Of a stretch of 64,000 nucleotides of DNA, positions 8,958-17,513 are shown piece by piece. Position numbers and translations under genes: made by a program. The notes below the pieces were generated by a model, which saw nothing but the letters and a program-made list of their open reading frames with translations, was not told the origin of the DNA and did not search any database. Location: positions 1 to 64,000 of the forward strand of contig NZ_LIQQ01000038.1 in NCBI RefSeq assembly GCF_001418565.1, in the 5' to 3' direction. Source of the stretch: Streptomyces graminilatus (GTDB lineage: Bacteria; Actinomycetota; Actinomycetes; Streptomycetales; Streptomycetaceae). Every line of letters starts with the position of its first letter. The stretch's first letter is position 1.

Positions 8958-8994
8958 GAAGTAAGTCGCTTGTCCAGGACGCTTGACTTACTTC
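8958..8994. promoter_or_regulatory. Inverted repeat between TetR and SMP-30 genes
   Basis: GAAGTAAGTC (8958-8967) and GACTTACTTC (8985-8994) are exact reverse complements separated by 17 bases. They sit in the divergent promoter region, 60-96 bases before the SMP-30 start. The layout suits an operator for the adjacent TetR protein. Confidence 0.55.
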
Positions 8995-9053
8995 GCGGGT
9001 CTGCGCCACCGTAGCGTGGACAGAACGGGCACGAGCAGCGTCTGGAGGCAGGG

Positions 9054-10034
9054 GTGCGACCGAGGGCCACAGTCGTCCTGGACGGATTCGGCGTCCTGGA
9101 GTCACTGCGCTGGCACGAGGGTTCCCTGTGGTTCTGCGACCTCGCCCACGGGACGGTGCACCGCTGGGACACCCGGGGAGAGCCCGAGACGGTGCTGGAG
9201 GTCCCCGGCCGGGCGGGCGGTCTGGGCTGGCTGCCCGACGGGCGGATGCTGGTCGTCTCGATGGACGGGCGCTGTGTGTACCGGCGCGAGCCGGACGGCT
9301 CCCTCGTCGTGCACGCCGACCTCAAGGACATCGCGGGCGGTCCCGTCAACGACATGTTCGTCGACCGGCTGGGCCGCGCCTACGTGGGCAACTTCGGCTT
9401 CGACTACCACGGCTTCGTCCGCCGACGCCCCAACTCCATGCTCTACGCCCCGCCGGGACCGCCCGCCACACCCCTCGCCTGTCTCTCCCCCGAGGGTGAA
9501 CTGCTGGGCCTGAGCGAGCCGTTGGTGTTCCCGAACGGCCTGTTCCCGGTCGAGGTCGACGGGGAGCCGGCGCTGCTGGTCGCCGAGACCCTGGCGATGC
9601 GCCTCACCGCCCTTCCCGTACTGCCCGACGGGCGCCTCGGCCCGCCCCGGCCGTGGGCCCCGCTGATCCCGTCCGCGCTGTGGAGTTCCCTCAACCACCA
9701 CGGGCCGCTCGGCCGTGTCACCCGGCGGGTCTCCGCCCTGCTCGACCGCCCTGCGATCGCCGAACGCTCCGCGAGCCCCATCGCCCCCGACGGCATCGCA
9801 CCGGGCCGGGACGGCACGGCGTGGGTCGCCAACGCGCTGCGCGGCGAATGTGTCCGGGTGGGGCCGGGCGGTGTGATCCTGGACCGCGTCGCCACCAGCC
9901 GACGCACCCTGAGCTGCCTGGTCGCCGGGCCGGGCGGCAACACCCTGTACGCGGCCACCACACCGACCGACGACCCGGTGGCGGCGGCCCGGCTGAACGG
10001 GTCGCGGCTGGAGGCGTACGTACTGCCGTCCTGA
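9054..10034 (+). CDS. SMP-30/gluconolactonase/LRE-family protein
   Basis: This 326-residue six-bladed beta-propeller of the SMP-30 family has repeats such as ESLRWHEGSLWFCDL, PVNDMFVDRLGRAYVGNFGF and PDGIAPGRDGTAWVANALRG, with the Glu, Asn and Asp metal ligands expected in such lactonases. It probably opens a sugar or aliphatic lactone. The GTG start is preceded by GGAGG. It is divergent from the TetR gene. The downstream SDR/aldolase/SDR genes follow after a 164-base gap and may belong to the same pathway. Confidence 0.82.
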   Translation: MRPRATVVLDGFGVLESLRWHEGSLWFCDLAHGTVHRWDTRGEPETVLEVPGRAGGLGWLPDGRMLVVSMDGRCVYRREPDGSLVVHADLKDIAGGPVNDMFVDRLGRAYVGNFGFDYHGFVRRRPNSMLYAPPGPPATPLACLSPEGELLGLSEPLVFPNGLFPVEVDGEPALLVAETLAMRLTALPVLPDGRLGPPRPWAPLIPSALWSSLNHHGPLGRVTRRVSALLDRPAIAERSASPIAPDGIAPGRDGTAWVANALRGECVRVGPGGVILDRVATSRRTLSCLVAGPGGNTLYAATTPTDDPVAAARLNGSRLEAYVLPS

Positions 10035-10111
10035 GCGTTCCCCTGATCCCCTCGGTTCCCTTCTGTTCCCCTCGGTTCCCTTCTTTCCCCTCTGTTCCCC
10101 TCGTCGGCTCG
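10035..10111 (+). repeat. Pyrimidine-rich low-complexity tract
   Basis: Directly after the SMP-30 stop, short units such as TTCCCCTCGG and TTCCCTTCTG repeat imperfectly in a strongly C/T-biased coding strand. No gene or hairpin is visible in it. Confidence 0.6.
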
Positions 10112-10198
10112 GCCCATCTCCCCGGGAGTTCCCATGCACGGACAGCGAACGGACGGCCCCTCTCCCCCGCCCACGGGCGCCCAGGTCAGGAGCCACCG

Positions 10199-11074
10199 GT
10201 GAGTGTCGTCCTGATCACCGGCGCCGCGAGCGGCATCGGCGCGGCGACCGCGCGCGAGGCGGTGCGCCGGGGGCACCGGGTCGCCCTCGCCGACATCGAC
10301 CTGCCCGGCGCGACGCGGATCGCGGACCGGCTGGGGCCCGCCGCCCAGGCGATCGAGCTGGACATCCGCGACGAGGCCGCGTGGGAGTCGGCCCTCGACG
10401 CGGTGGCGGACCGGTTCGGCCCGGTGGACGTGCTCGTCAACAACGCGGGGATCATCCACACCGGGTACGCACACCAGTTGTCGCCTGCCGAGCACCGGCA
10501 CATGGTGGAGGTGAACCTGCTCGGTCCGATCAACGGCACACTGGCCGCCCTGTCCCGGATGCGGGCCCGGGGCCACGGGCACATCGTCACCGTGTGCAGC
10601 ATGACGTCGTTCCTGCCGCTGCCCGGCTACACGACCTACGGCGCGACCAAGCACGGACTGCGCGCCTTCCACCACAGCGTGGCCATCGAGGAACGCGACG
10701 GGCCCGTGACGTTCAGCATCGTCCATCCGCCCGGCACCCGCACGCCCATGCTGGAGCAGGAGATGGCCGATCCCAGCGCGGTGATCACCTTCGCCGAGAA
10801 GCCCCTCTCCGCCGAGAAGGTCGCCTCGGTGATCGTCGACGCCATCGTGCGCAAGCCGGTCGAGGTCGTCCACCCCGCCGTCGGCGGACGCGTACAGCGG
10901 GCCGCCGGTGTGTTCCCCCGGCTGATGCGCTTCGTGATCCCCAGGGTGGAGGCCATGGCCAGGCGCCACAGCGCGGGCCTCGCACCGGCCCCCGCGGCGA
11001 CATCCGCGGCATCCGACGTATCCGCCGTGTCTGACGTATCCGACGTATCCGAACCAGGAGACCCCAACCGATGA
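10199..11074 (+). CDS. Short-chain dehydrogenase/reductase
   Basis: This 291-residue classical SDR has a nucleotide-binding TGAASGIG at residues 7-14, NNAG near 82 and the catalytic pair in YTTYGATKHG (YxxxK) near 146. The end SVAIEERDGPVTFSIVHPPG resembles the NAD(P)-dependent SDR group with a broad substrate pocket. The GTG start follows CAGGAGCCACC. Its last 25 codons are a low-complexity tail from near-exact repeats of GACGTATCC. The stop overlaps the next start (ATGA), beginning a three-gene operon. Confidence 0.85.
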   Translation: MSVVLITGAASGIGAATAREAVRRGHRVALADIDLPGATRIADRLGPAAQAIELDIRDEAAWESALDAVADRFGPVDVLVNNAGIIHTGYAHQLSPAEHRHMVEVNLLGPINGTLAALSRMRARGHGHIVTVCSMTSFLPLPGYTTYGATKHGLRAFHHSVAIEERDGPVTFSIVHPPGTRTPMLEQEMADPSAVITFAEKPLSAEKVASVIVDAIVRKPVEVVHPAVGGRVQRAAGVFPRLMRFVIPRVEAMARRHSAGLAPAPAATSAASDVSAVSDVSDVSEPGDPNR

Positions 11075-12303
11075 CCGTCAACACCACCGTTCCCAGGGCC
11101 GGTTCGGATCCCATGTCCCAGAGCCACTTCGACGGGCTGCGGGCGGCCACCGCCGGTCTCGAACCCCCCTTCGGCGTGATCGACCTGGACGCCTTCGACG
11201 CCAACGCCCGTGACCTGGAACGCCGTGCGGGCGGCAAGCCGATCCGGCTGGCCAGCAAGTCGCTGCGCTCCCGCGCCCTCATCCGGCGCGCCCTGGACCG
11301 CCCGGGATTCGACGGCATCCTCGGCTTCACCCTGCCCGAAGCCCTGTGGCTGGCCGAGGAGTTCGACGACATCGTCGTCGGCTACCCGACCGCCGACCGC
11401 ACGGCGCTGCGCCGGCTGGCCGCCGACGAGCGGCTCGCGTCCCGGATCACCCTGATGGTGGACTGCGTCGAGCATCTCGACCTGATCGACGCGGCGACCG
11501 GCCCCCGCGAGACCCGTATCCAGGTGTGCCTGGAGCTGGACGCGGCCCTGCGCCTCGCGGGCGGGCGGATCCATCTCGGACCGCGCAGGTCCCCGGTGTA
11601 CACCCCGCAGCAGGCGGCGGCGTTCGCACGCGAGGTCGTGTCCCGTCCGGGCTTCGAGCTGACGGGCATCATGGGGTACGAGGGCCAGGTCGCCGGTCTG
11701 GGTGACAACCAGCCCGGCAACGCCGTCAAGCGGGCCGTCGTACGGGCGATGCAGCGTTCGTCCGTCGAGGAGCTGAGCCACCGCCGGGAAGCGGCGGTCG
11801 CGGCCGTACGGGCCGTCACACCGCTGCGGTTCGTCAACGGCGGCGGCACGGGCAGCCTGGAGACCACGACGGCCGAGGCTTCCGTCACCGAGCTCGCGGC
11901 GGGCTCCGGCCTCTACGGTCCCGGCCTGTTCGACTTCTACCGCGCCTTCCGGCCCGTCCCGGCGGCGTACTTCGTGCTGCCCGTCGTACGCCGTCCCTCG
12001 TCGTCGGTGGCGACGCTGCTGGGCGGCGGCTGGGTGGCGTCCGGGCCGCTCGGCAAGGACCGGCTGCCCACGCTGGCCTGGCCTCTCGGACTGCGCGTCA
12101 CCGCCACCGAGGGCTTCGGGGAGGTGCAGACCCCGCTGGTGGGCAGGGCCGCGAGCGTGCTGAACATCGGGGACCGGGTGTGGCTGCGGCACGCCAAGGC
12201 CGGTGAACTGTGCGAGCGCATCGGCGATCTGCACCTGGTCAGCGGTGGCGCGGTGGTCGACACCGTGCCCACCTACCGCGGTGAGGGCCACCACTTCCTG
12301 TGA
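11071..12303 (+). CDS. PLP-dependent amino acid deaminase/aldolase (D-threonine aldolase-like)
   Basis: This 410-residue protein is a fold-type III PLP enzyme (alanine racemase N-terminal barrel). The Schiff-base lysine is K63 in LASKSLRS. Other features are GIMGYEGQVAG, the glycine loop FVNGGGTGSL that holds the PLP phosphate, and a C-terminal beta domain with SVLNIGDRVWLRHAKAGE. Relatives cleave D-3-hydroxy amino acids or deaminate; the substrate cannot be read from the sequence. It is coupled on both sides by four-base overlaps with SDR genes, so the three probably act on one compound. Confidence 0.83.
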   Translation: MTVNTTVPRAGSDPMSQSHFDGLRAATAGLEPPFGVIDLDAFDANARDLERRAGGKPIRLASKSLRSRALIRRALDRPGFDGILGFTLPEALWLAEEFDDIVVGYPTADRTALRRLAADERLASRITLMVDCVEHLDLIDAATGPRETRIQVCLELDAALRLAGGRIHLGPRRSPVYTPQQAAAFAREVVSRPGFELTGIMGYEGQVAGLGDNQPGNAVKRAVVRAMQRSSVEELSHRREAAVAAVRAVTPLRFVNGGGTGSLETTTAEASVTELAAGSGLYGPGLFDFYRAFRPVPAAYFVLPVVRRPSSSVATLLGGGWVASGPLGKDRLPTLAWPLGLRVTATEGFGEVQTPLVGRAASVLNIGDRVWLRHAKAGELCERIGDLHLVSGGAVVDTVPTYRGEGHHFL

Positions 12304-13082
12304 CCGCCAAGGCCACCACCATCACCGGCCGGACGGTCCTGATCGTCGGTGCCTCCTCGGGCATCGGGGCGGCGGTGGCCCGGCGGCTCGCCCCGGCGGG
12401 CAACCGGCTCGTCCTCACGGCCCGGCGCGCCCCCGAACTGGCCGCCGTGGCCGAGGAGGTACGGGCCGCGGGCAGCGCCTGCCTGGACCTCGCCGCCGAC
12501 GCCCTGGACCCGGAGGCGGCGGCCGGGGTCGTGGCCGCGGCCGTCGCGGAGTTCGGCCGCGTGGACATCGCGCTGCTCAACGCCGGTCAGGGGCCGGACA
12601 TGGCCATGGACCGGGTGAGCGCGGCGGACGTCTCCCGGATCATGGCGCTGAACTACGACGTCGTCGTCAACTATCTGGTCCCGCTGATCCGGCGGTTGGG
12701 CGAGCAGCCGGACGGCGGCCTGATCGCCCACACCAACTCCCTCGCGGGGCTGATGGGCATCCCCCGCCAGGGCCCGTACTCGGCGGCGAAGGCGGCCGTA
12801 CGCACCCTCCTGGACGCCGCGCGCGTCGAACTGGCGCCCAGGAACATACGGTTCACCTCGATCCACCCGGGTTTCGTGGGGACGGACCGGGTCGGCGGGG
12901 ACGGCCTGCCCAAGCCCTTCCAGGTCAGCCAGGAACGCGCGGCCCGGTATGTCGTACGCGCGTTGGAGCGGGAACCGGCGCAGGCCTGCTTCCCCTGGCA
13001 GACGACGGCGCTGGTCCGCACGCTGCGTGCCCTGCCGGCACCGGTCTCGGACCGGGTGCTGCGGCTGCTGGCCGCGCGGTAG
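12300..13082 (+). CDS. Short-chain dehydrogenase/reductase
   Basis: This 260-residue classical SDR has VGASSGIG near residue 16, LLNAGQG as the NNAG equivalent and YSAAK as the active site (near 161), followed by IHPGFVGTDR. It starts at a GTG overlapping the stop of the PLP enzyme. Its C-terminal part resembles ER-type or DltE-like SDRs rather than polyketide ketoreductases. It ends the operon; a carboxylesterase gene converges from the right. Confidence 0.84.
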   Translation: MTAKATTITGRTVLIVGASSGIGAAVARRLAPAGNRLVLTARRAPELAAVAEEVRAAGSACLDLAADALDPEAAAGVVAAAVAEFGRVDIALLNAGQGPDMAMDRVSAADVSRIMALNYDVVVNYLVPLIRRLGEQPDGGLIAHTNSLAGLMGIPRQGPYSAAKAAVRTLLDAARVELAPRNIRFTSIHPGFVGTDRVGGDGLPKPFQVSQERAARYVVRALEREPAQACFPWQTTALVRTLRALPAPVSDRVLRLLAAR

Positions 13083-13103
13083 GGCCGGGCGAGCCGCCCG
13101 TGC

Positions 13104-14624
13104 TCAGTCCGCCGTCAGGGGCAGTACGCCGAAGGTGTGCTCCTGCCACAGGCGCCGGGAGGTCTCCTCCGGGTAGGGGGCGACGGCCGGTTCGGTGTCG
13201 AAGAGCTGGACGAGGCGCTGTTCGGTGTCGTACGCGGGCCAGCCGGGGTCGCCCGTGGTGGCGAAGGCGGTCCAGGCCGAGCGGAAGCGGGCGGACAGCG
13301 CCTCGGTCTCGGGCGGCGGCGTGGACCCGACCAGCATGCCGCCGAGACCGCCGTCGATGCCGTCGTAGTTGCCGAAGGTCAGCGGCACGTCCAGCGCGTG
13401 ACAGGCGCCCAGGGCGCCGCCGTGCAACGGGGCGGGCCAGGTCAGCTCGTACACATGGGCCCGGCCGCCGCCGGCCACTTGGGCACGGGCCAGGTCCAGC
13501 GACGGCATGCGGAACAGCCAGTCGGACTGGACGAGTTCGTACAGGTACTCCGCCGAGGCGTCCGGGAACGCGGCGCGATAGGCCCGCTCGGGTTCGGGCC
13601 CAGGGCCGAACGACCGCAGGGCCGTGGCCGCCGTCTCCTCGTCCACGCGGCCGAACAGCCCGCCGAACATGAGGAAGAGACGGAACTCGTCCCGGGTGTG
13701 CCCGACGATGAGGTCCACGTCCCGCGCGGCACCGCCCGCCAGCGCCTCCCAGGGGGCGGCGGGCAGGACGTCACCGTCGACGACGGGCGAGAACGGGGTG
13801 GGAGTGAGGGCGACCGCGCCCCACCTCGACACGTACTCACGCATCCGGGGAGCGAGCGCGGCCCCCGCCTCGGGCAGCTTGCGCGGATCCACCCCGGCCA
13901 GGTCGGCGACCGTCGGCCGCAGCCCCAGCTCACCGGCCAGCGCCTCGCCGATGTCCCCGGCCAGCGTGTCGGAGAAGAACGTGCCGGGCACGCTCTGCAG
14001 GATCGCCCGCCGGAACAGCCCCCGGGCCCTGGGCATGACCAGCAGCGCGGCGATGGACCCGGCGCCCGCCGACTCCCCGAAGACGGTGACCCGGTCGGGG
14101 TCGCCGCCGAACCCGGCGACGTTCTCACGCACCCACTCCAGGGCCGCGACCTGGTCGAGCAGCCCGCGGTTGGCGGGGGCACCCTCGATCCGGGCGAACC
14201 CTTCCATGCCGACGCGATAGTTGAGGGTGACCACGACGACGTCCCCCTCGCGCGAAAGACGGCCGCCGTCGTAGTTCGGGTCGTCGGCGGAGCCCAGCTT
14301 GTAGGCACCGCCGTAGATCCACACCAGCACCGGGCGGCGCGCCGCCGGATCCGCGCCGGGCGTCCAGACGTTGACGGTCAGCCAGTCGTCCCCGGCGGAC
14401 GGGGCGCCGGCGGGCACCAGTTCCTCCTGCGGAGGAGGCGGCCCGAACGCGAACGCCTCCCGTACGCCGTCCCAGCGTCCGGCCGGCCGGGGCGCCGCGA
14501 ACCGCAGCTCTCCCACCGGCGGCTGAGCGAACGGAATCCCGCGAAACACCGCGGTGCCGCCCTCCAGGCGCCCCCGGACCACACCCGCGGCCGTCCTGAC
14601 CTCGGGAAACTCTCCTGCGTTCAT
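13104..14624 (-). CDS. Type B carboxylesterase/para-nitrobenzyl esterase family
   Basis: This 506-residue alpha/beta hydrolase has the nucleophile S185 in FGESAGAG, the signature NYRVGMEGF before it, the oxyanion strand PVLVWIYGGAY, and a late histidine region GGALGACHALDVPLTFGNYDG. It hydrolyses carboxylic esters and is probably cytosolic, as no signal peptide is seen. The ATG at 14624 has TGAGGAGT upstream; a start 20 codons earlier lacks a ribosome binding site and would overlap the candidate operator. It is divergent from the pirin gene. Confidence 0.86.
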   Translation of the reverse strand: MNAGEFPEVRTAAGVVRGRLEGGTAVFRGIPFAQPPVGELRFAAPRPAGRWDGVREAFAFGPPPPQEELVPAGAPSAGDDWLTVNVWTPGADPAARRPVLVWIYGGAYKLGSADDPNYDGGRLSREGDVVVVTLNYRVGMEGFARIEGAPANRGLLDQVAALEWVRENVAGFGGDPDRVTVFGESAGAGSIAALLVMPRARGLFRRAILQSVPGTFFSDTLAGDIGEALAGELGLRPTVADLAGVDPRKLPEAGAALAPRMREYVSRWGAVALTPTPFSPVVDGDVLPAAPWEALAGGAARDVDLIVGHTRDEFRLFLMFGGLFGRVDEETAATALRSFGPGPEPERAYRAAFPDASAEYLYELVQSDWLFRMPSLDLARAQVAGGGRAHVYELTWPAPLHGGALGACHALDVPLTFGNYDGIDGGLGGMLVGSTPPPETEALSARFRSAWTAFATTGDPGWPAYDTEQRLVQLFDTEPAVAPYPEETSRRLWQEHTFGVLPLTAD

Positions 14625-14674
14625 CGCCGACTCCTCAGGACACGTGCCGATGGCGGTCCAGCCCACGGTACCGA

Positions 14675-14692
14675 AGTGAACCAACCTTCACT
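14675..14692. promoter_or_regulatory. Palindromic candidate operator before the carboxylesterase
   Basis: AGTGAA-CCAACC-TTCACT has 6-bp perfect arms around a 6-bp spacer, the usual size of a TetR- or MarR-type site. It sits 51-68 bases upstream of the carboxylesterase ATG and about 90 bases before the divergent pirin gene. Confidence 0.5.
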
Positions 14693-14766
14693 GGACGAAC
14701 AGCCAGGACGGGTCTCCGCGACGGATGCCGAGACATCGCTCCGTGCGCGTGGGCTCACTCCCGGAC

Positions 14767-14780
14767 TAGGTTGTGCCCCA
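14767..14780 (+). promoter_or_regulatory. Likely leaderless promoter of the pirin gene
   Basis: A TAGGTT -10 box (14767-14772) ends seven bases before the ATG at 14780, with no ribosome binding site between. That spacing puts the transcription start at or next to the start codon. Confidence 0.5.
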
Positions 14781-15745
14781 TGAGCAACCTTGACCGTGCG
14801 CCCGTCCCCAGCGTCTGTGGCGGCCGTGGATTCGTCGTCGCCGAACCCGTGCGCGAGCTGCTGAGTCCCCGGCGCGTGAAGCTCGGGGAGAGCACCGAGG
14901 TACGCCGCCTGCTGCCGAACCTCGGCCGGCGCATGATCGGCGCGTGGGCCTTCGTCGACCACTACGGGCCCGACGACATCGCCGACGAACCCGGCATGCA
15001 GGTGCCGCCGCACCCCCACATGGGCCTCCAGACGGTGAGCTGGCTGCACGAGGGCGAGGTGCTGCACCGCGACTCGACCGGCAGCCTCCAGACGATCCGC
15101 CCGCGTGAACTGGGCCTCATGACCTCCGGCCGGGCGATCAGCCATTCGGAGGAGAGTCCCCGGTCCCACGCGCGGTTCCTGCACGGCGCGCAGCTCTGGG
15201 TCGCGCTCCCGGACAGCCACCGCCACACCGACCCGCACTTCGAACACCACGCCGACCTGCCCAGGGTCACGGCGCCCGGTGTGACGGCGACCGTGATCCT
15301 GGGCGCCCTCGACGGCGCGGCCTCGCCCGGCACGACGTACACCCCGATCGTCGGCGCCGACCTGACCCTCGCCGCCGACGCGGACGTACGCCTGCCGCTC
15401 GTGCCCGACTTCGAGTACGGGGTACTGGCGATGTCCGGGGAAGTGCACGTCGACGGGGTGCCGGTACTGCCGGGCTCGATGCTCTACCTCGGCTGCGGCC
15501 GCACCGAACTCCCCCTGCGCGCCGCGTCCGACGCGAGCGTGATGCTCCTGGGCGGCGAGCCGTTCGAGGAGGAGCTGATCATGTGGTGGAACTTCGTGGG
15601 GCGTACGCAGGAGGAGATCGCGCAGGCGCGGGAGGACTGGATGGGCGGCTCGCGATTTGGGGAAGTGAAGGGTTACGAGGGAGCGCCTCTAGCTGCCCCC
15701 GAGCTGCCGCCAACACCCTTGAAGCCGCGCGGCCGAGTGCGATGA
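14780..15745 (+). CDS. Pirin-family bicupin protein
   Basis: This 321-residue pirin has the N-terminal cupin metal motif PHPHMGLQTVSWLHEGEVLHRDS (shortened core: HPHMGLQTV) and the later GRAISHSEESP with the conserved His/Glu ligands. Pirins bind iron or another metal and act as quercetinase-like dioxygenases or cofactors. The second cupin domain spans about residues 190-300. The ATG appears leaderless. Its last codons touch the start of IS debris, but the frame is intact and of usual length. Confidence 0.87.
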   Translation: MSNLDRAPVPSVCGGRGFVVAEPVRELLSPRRVKLGESTEVRRLLPNLGRRMIGAWAFVDHYGPDDIADEPGMQVPPHPHMGLQTVSWLHEGEVLHRDSTGSLQTIRPRELGLMTSGRAISHSEESPRSHARFLHGAQLWVALPDSHRHTDPHFEHHADLPRVTAPGVTATVILGALDGAASPGTTYTPIVGADLTLAADADVRLPLVPDFEYGVLAMSGEVHVDGVPVLPGSMLYLGCGRTELPLRAASDASVMLLGGEPFEEELIMWWNFVGRTQEEIAQAREDWMGGSRFGEVKGYEGAPLAAPELPPTPLKPRGRVR

Positions 15746-15872
15746 ACTGGCGTCTTTCAACACGCCAGCCATGTCACCGGGCGCGGCGAAACACACCCCG
15801 CCCGGTTCACTCAGACCACGTGAGCAAACCACGTTCACACCCCTCGTTCCGGACCGCCCAGGCCTGCCTCAC

Positions 15873-16133
15873 CCATCAGATCCTCGTTCTGGCCGACCGC
15901 GCGTACCAGGGCGCCGGCACCACCGTCCGCACCCCCTACTACGGCCACCGTGAACTCCCGGAGCACTATCAGCGCTACAACCGCGACCATGCCCGTCTCC
16001 GCGCTCCGGGCGAACGCGCCTTCGCCCGCCTCAAGTCCTGGAGAGTGCTGCGAGGAGCACGCCGCTCAACAACCGCATCAGACGCCTGGTCGCCGCCGTG
16101 CACACCCTCTTGACCTGCCAATACTCAGGATGA
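15873..16133 (+). pseudogene. IS5-family transposase C-terminal remnant
   Basis: The translation contains QILVLADRAYQGAGTTVRTP, then RLRAPGERAFARLKSWRVLR, the DDE-domain end of IS5-like elements. Near 16060 the frame breaks; the matching tail (NNRIRRLVAAVHTLLTC) continues in another frame to a TGA at 16131. The front of the gene is absent; 15746-15872 holds nothing else recognisable. No terminal repeats or target duplication were found. Confidence 0.7.
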
Positions 16134-16144
16134 AAGAGGTTCAC

Positions 16145-16453
16145 TCACCCGATGCCGAGCATCGGAATGGCGAGACTGATAGCAGTGAGCAGCGGCACTC
16201 CTACTTCTCCTGCTGTGGCTGCGACTCGGCGAAGTCTGTCCAGAGTGCTCGGGCCCGGTCGGCGCTGCCTGATTTCTTCCAGCGATTCGTCGATCTCTTG
16301 GCGCTCTGCAGGCGACACGTGATCCCGCAGAGTCAGTGCGGTGCGGATGAGATGCCGGATTTCCGAACCGGACTGGATATTATTCACGACTTTGCCGGTG
16401 GCATTGTCTCCCGTAATCTTAATATTGTCGCCGATGTGTACTTTGTCGCTCAT
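16145..16453 (-). CDS. Small protein with N-terminal GDN motif and C-terminal membrane helix (unknown function)
   Basis: This 102-residue protein is not recognised. It begins SDKVHIGDNIKITGDNATG, a run of short beta-prone Gly-Asp-Asn units, continues with a charged helical middle (VSPAERQEIDESLEEIRQRR) and ends in a hydrophobic stretch VGVPLLTAISLAIPMLGIG that could insert in the membrane. Its start overlaps the stop of the upstream membrane protein by four bases, so the two are coupled. The pair is visibly less GC-rich than its surroundings and lies among IS remnants, which suggests transfer. The same H-GDNI-I motif closes the partner protein. Confidence 0.65.
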   Translation of the reverse strand: MSDKVHIGDNIKITGDNATGKVVNNIQSGSEIRHLIRTALTLRDHVSPAERQEIDESLEEIRQRRPGPSTLDRLRRVAATAGEVGVPLLTAISLAIPMLGIG

Positions 16454-16929
16454 TTCATCACCCTGATCGCCGTGCCGTTCGGGCCGTTGATGCTGATGTT
16501 GTCACCGAGGTGAAACTTCTCGATGGTGATTTGGAAGTCCGCCAGGGGGTTATTGATCGCTGATGTGATTTCCAGAGAGATCTTGCGCAGCTGTGCGAGA
16601 TTCCTGGATGCAATCGCGACGCCAGATAGTCCGGCGCTTACTATGACAAGGATTCTCACGGTAGACCTGACGTACAGGCGCCGGGCGACCTGACAGATCC
16701 CGATGGGCAACAGAATCGCTGCGACGGCCGTGCAGATTGTTGTTGGGAGATCCACGGTGTACGCGTGTTCCCTCACAAATTCTGGCGGGCCCCCCATCAC
16801 GGCAGACGATCGCGTATTTCTTGTCATGGTGAAGAATATCAAGCCGGCTACAGCAGACAGGCCAGCTGCTAGCACTTGAGGAAACTTGAATTCAGGCTCA
16901 ACTATCTGAGTGCTTGAAATGTTATGCAT
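16450..16929 (-). CDS. Predicted three-helix membrane protein with C-terminal GDN motif (unknown function)
   Basis: From the ATG at 16929 the product has 159 residues with three hydrophobic segments: QVLAAGLSAVAGLIFF (about 16-32), TICTAVAAILLPIGICQ (about 60-78) and ILVIVSAGLSGVAIA (about 90-105). A soluble tail ends FHLGDNISINGPNGTAIRV, closely matching the start of the downstream protein. The start is uncertain: no strong ribosome binding site precedes 16929, and an upstream ATG at 17013 would add 28 residues. Base composition is much lower in GC than in neighbouring genes. I recognise no family; a paired membrane or conflict system is possible. Confidence 0.6.
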   Translation of the reverse strand: MHNISSTQIVEPEFKFPQVLAAGLSAVAGLIFFTMTRNTRSSAVMGGPPEFVREHAYTVDLPTTICTAVAAILLPIGICQVARRLYVRSTVRILVIVSAGLSGVAIASRNLAQLRKISLEITSAINNPLADFQITIEKFHLGDNISINGPNGTAIRVMK

Positions 16930-17290
16930 CGGGAAAGAGCTGTCGCCGACCGACAGGATTCTCTGGCTAATTTTGATGTTGACGCTGCGGCTCAACTTCC
17001 CCCACGCCCCCATGCACCCTGAAATTTTTAACAACGAGACGTGGCTGAATGTTTGCAGAAATCGAAGGCGTCGACAATCCCCGCGTTGAGATTTCCTGGG
17101 GCGCATGAGCGCACGATTGGACGTCTGTGCGCGCCCCCGAGTGGCTTCCCTGACGGCAGGGATTCGGCGTAGTTGCGTGACGCCTGGTTCGTGGCGGACC
17201 GTCAGCCCAGCGGCTGTGTTCTCGGAACGTGACAGGCACGACTTCCAAGATCATGAAGTTCTCTACGCCCCGTGATCCAAGTGGAAGACC
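16930..17290. other. Intergenic stretch, lower GC
   Basis: This stretch holds the upstream region of the small membrane-protein pair and probably the degraded left end of the following ISAs1-like element. I see no convincing gene, hairpin or terminal repeat. Confidence 0.5.
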
Positions 17291-17513
17291 GTGCCGGCCG
17301 ACGCAATATCTCTGATCCCGCCCGCCTTTGACCAACTGCGCGAGAATCCGCAGGTCGACCTGAGGAGGCCCCGGGTCTGCTGGAACGGCTGGCCGAGGTG
17401 CCAAACCCGCGTGACCCACGCGGGGTGCGCCACCGCCTGGCCGTCGTGCTCGCTCTCACCGCGTGAGCGGTGCCGGCCGGTGCAACCTCGCTGCTGGCGG
17501 TCGGCGAATGGAT
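17291..17513 (+). pseudogene. ISAs1-family transposase N-terminal remnant
   Basis: The first frame reads VPADAISLIPPAFDQLRE, then after a shift near 17360 another frame gives PGLLERLAEVPNPRDPRGVR and RLAVVLALTA, a stop, and AGATSLLAVGEWI. This is the DDE_Tnp_1-associated N-terminal domain of ISAs1 transposases. It carries a frameshift and an in-frame TGA and stops abruptly at a P450 fragment. Confidence 0.72.

Noticed and set aside
9054-13082. Natural-product cluster (SDRs, PLP enzyme, lactonase)
   Set aside because: There is no polyketide synthase, NRPS, terpene or RiPP gene nearby. The enzymes are better read as a small catabolic operon.
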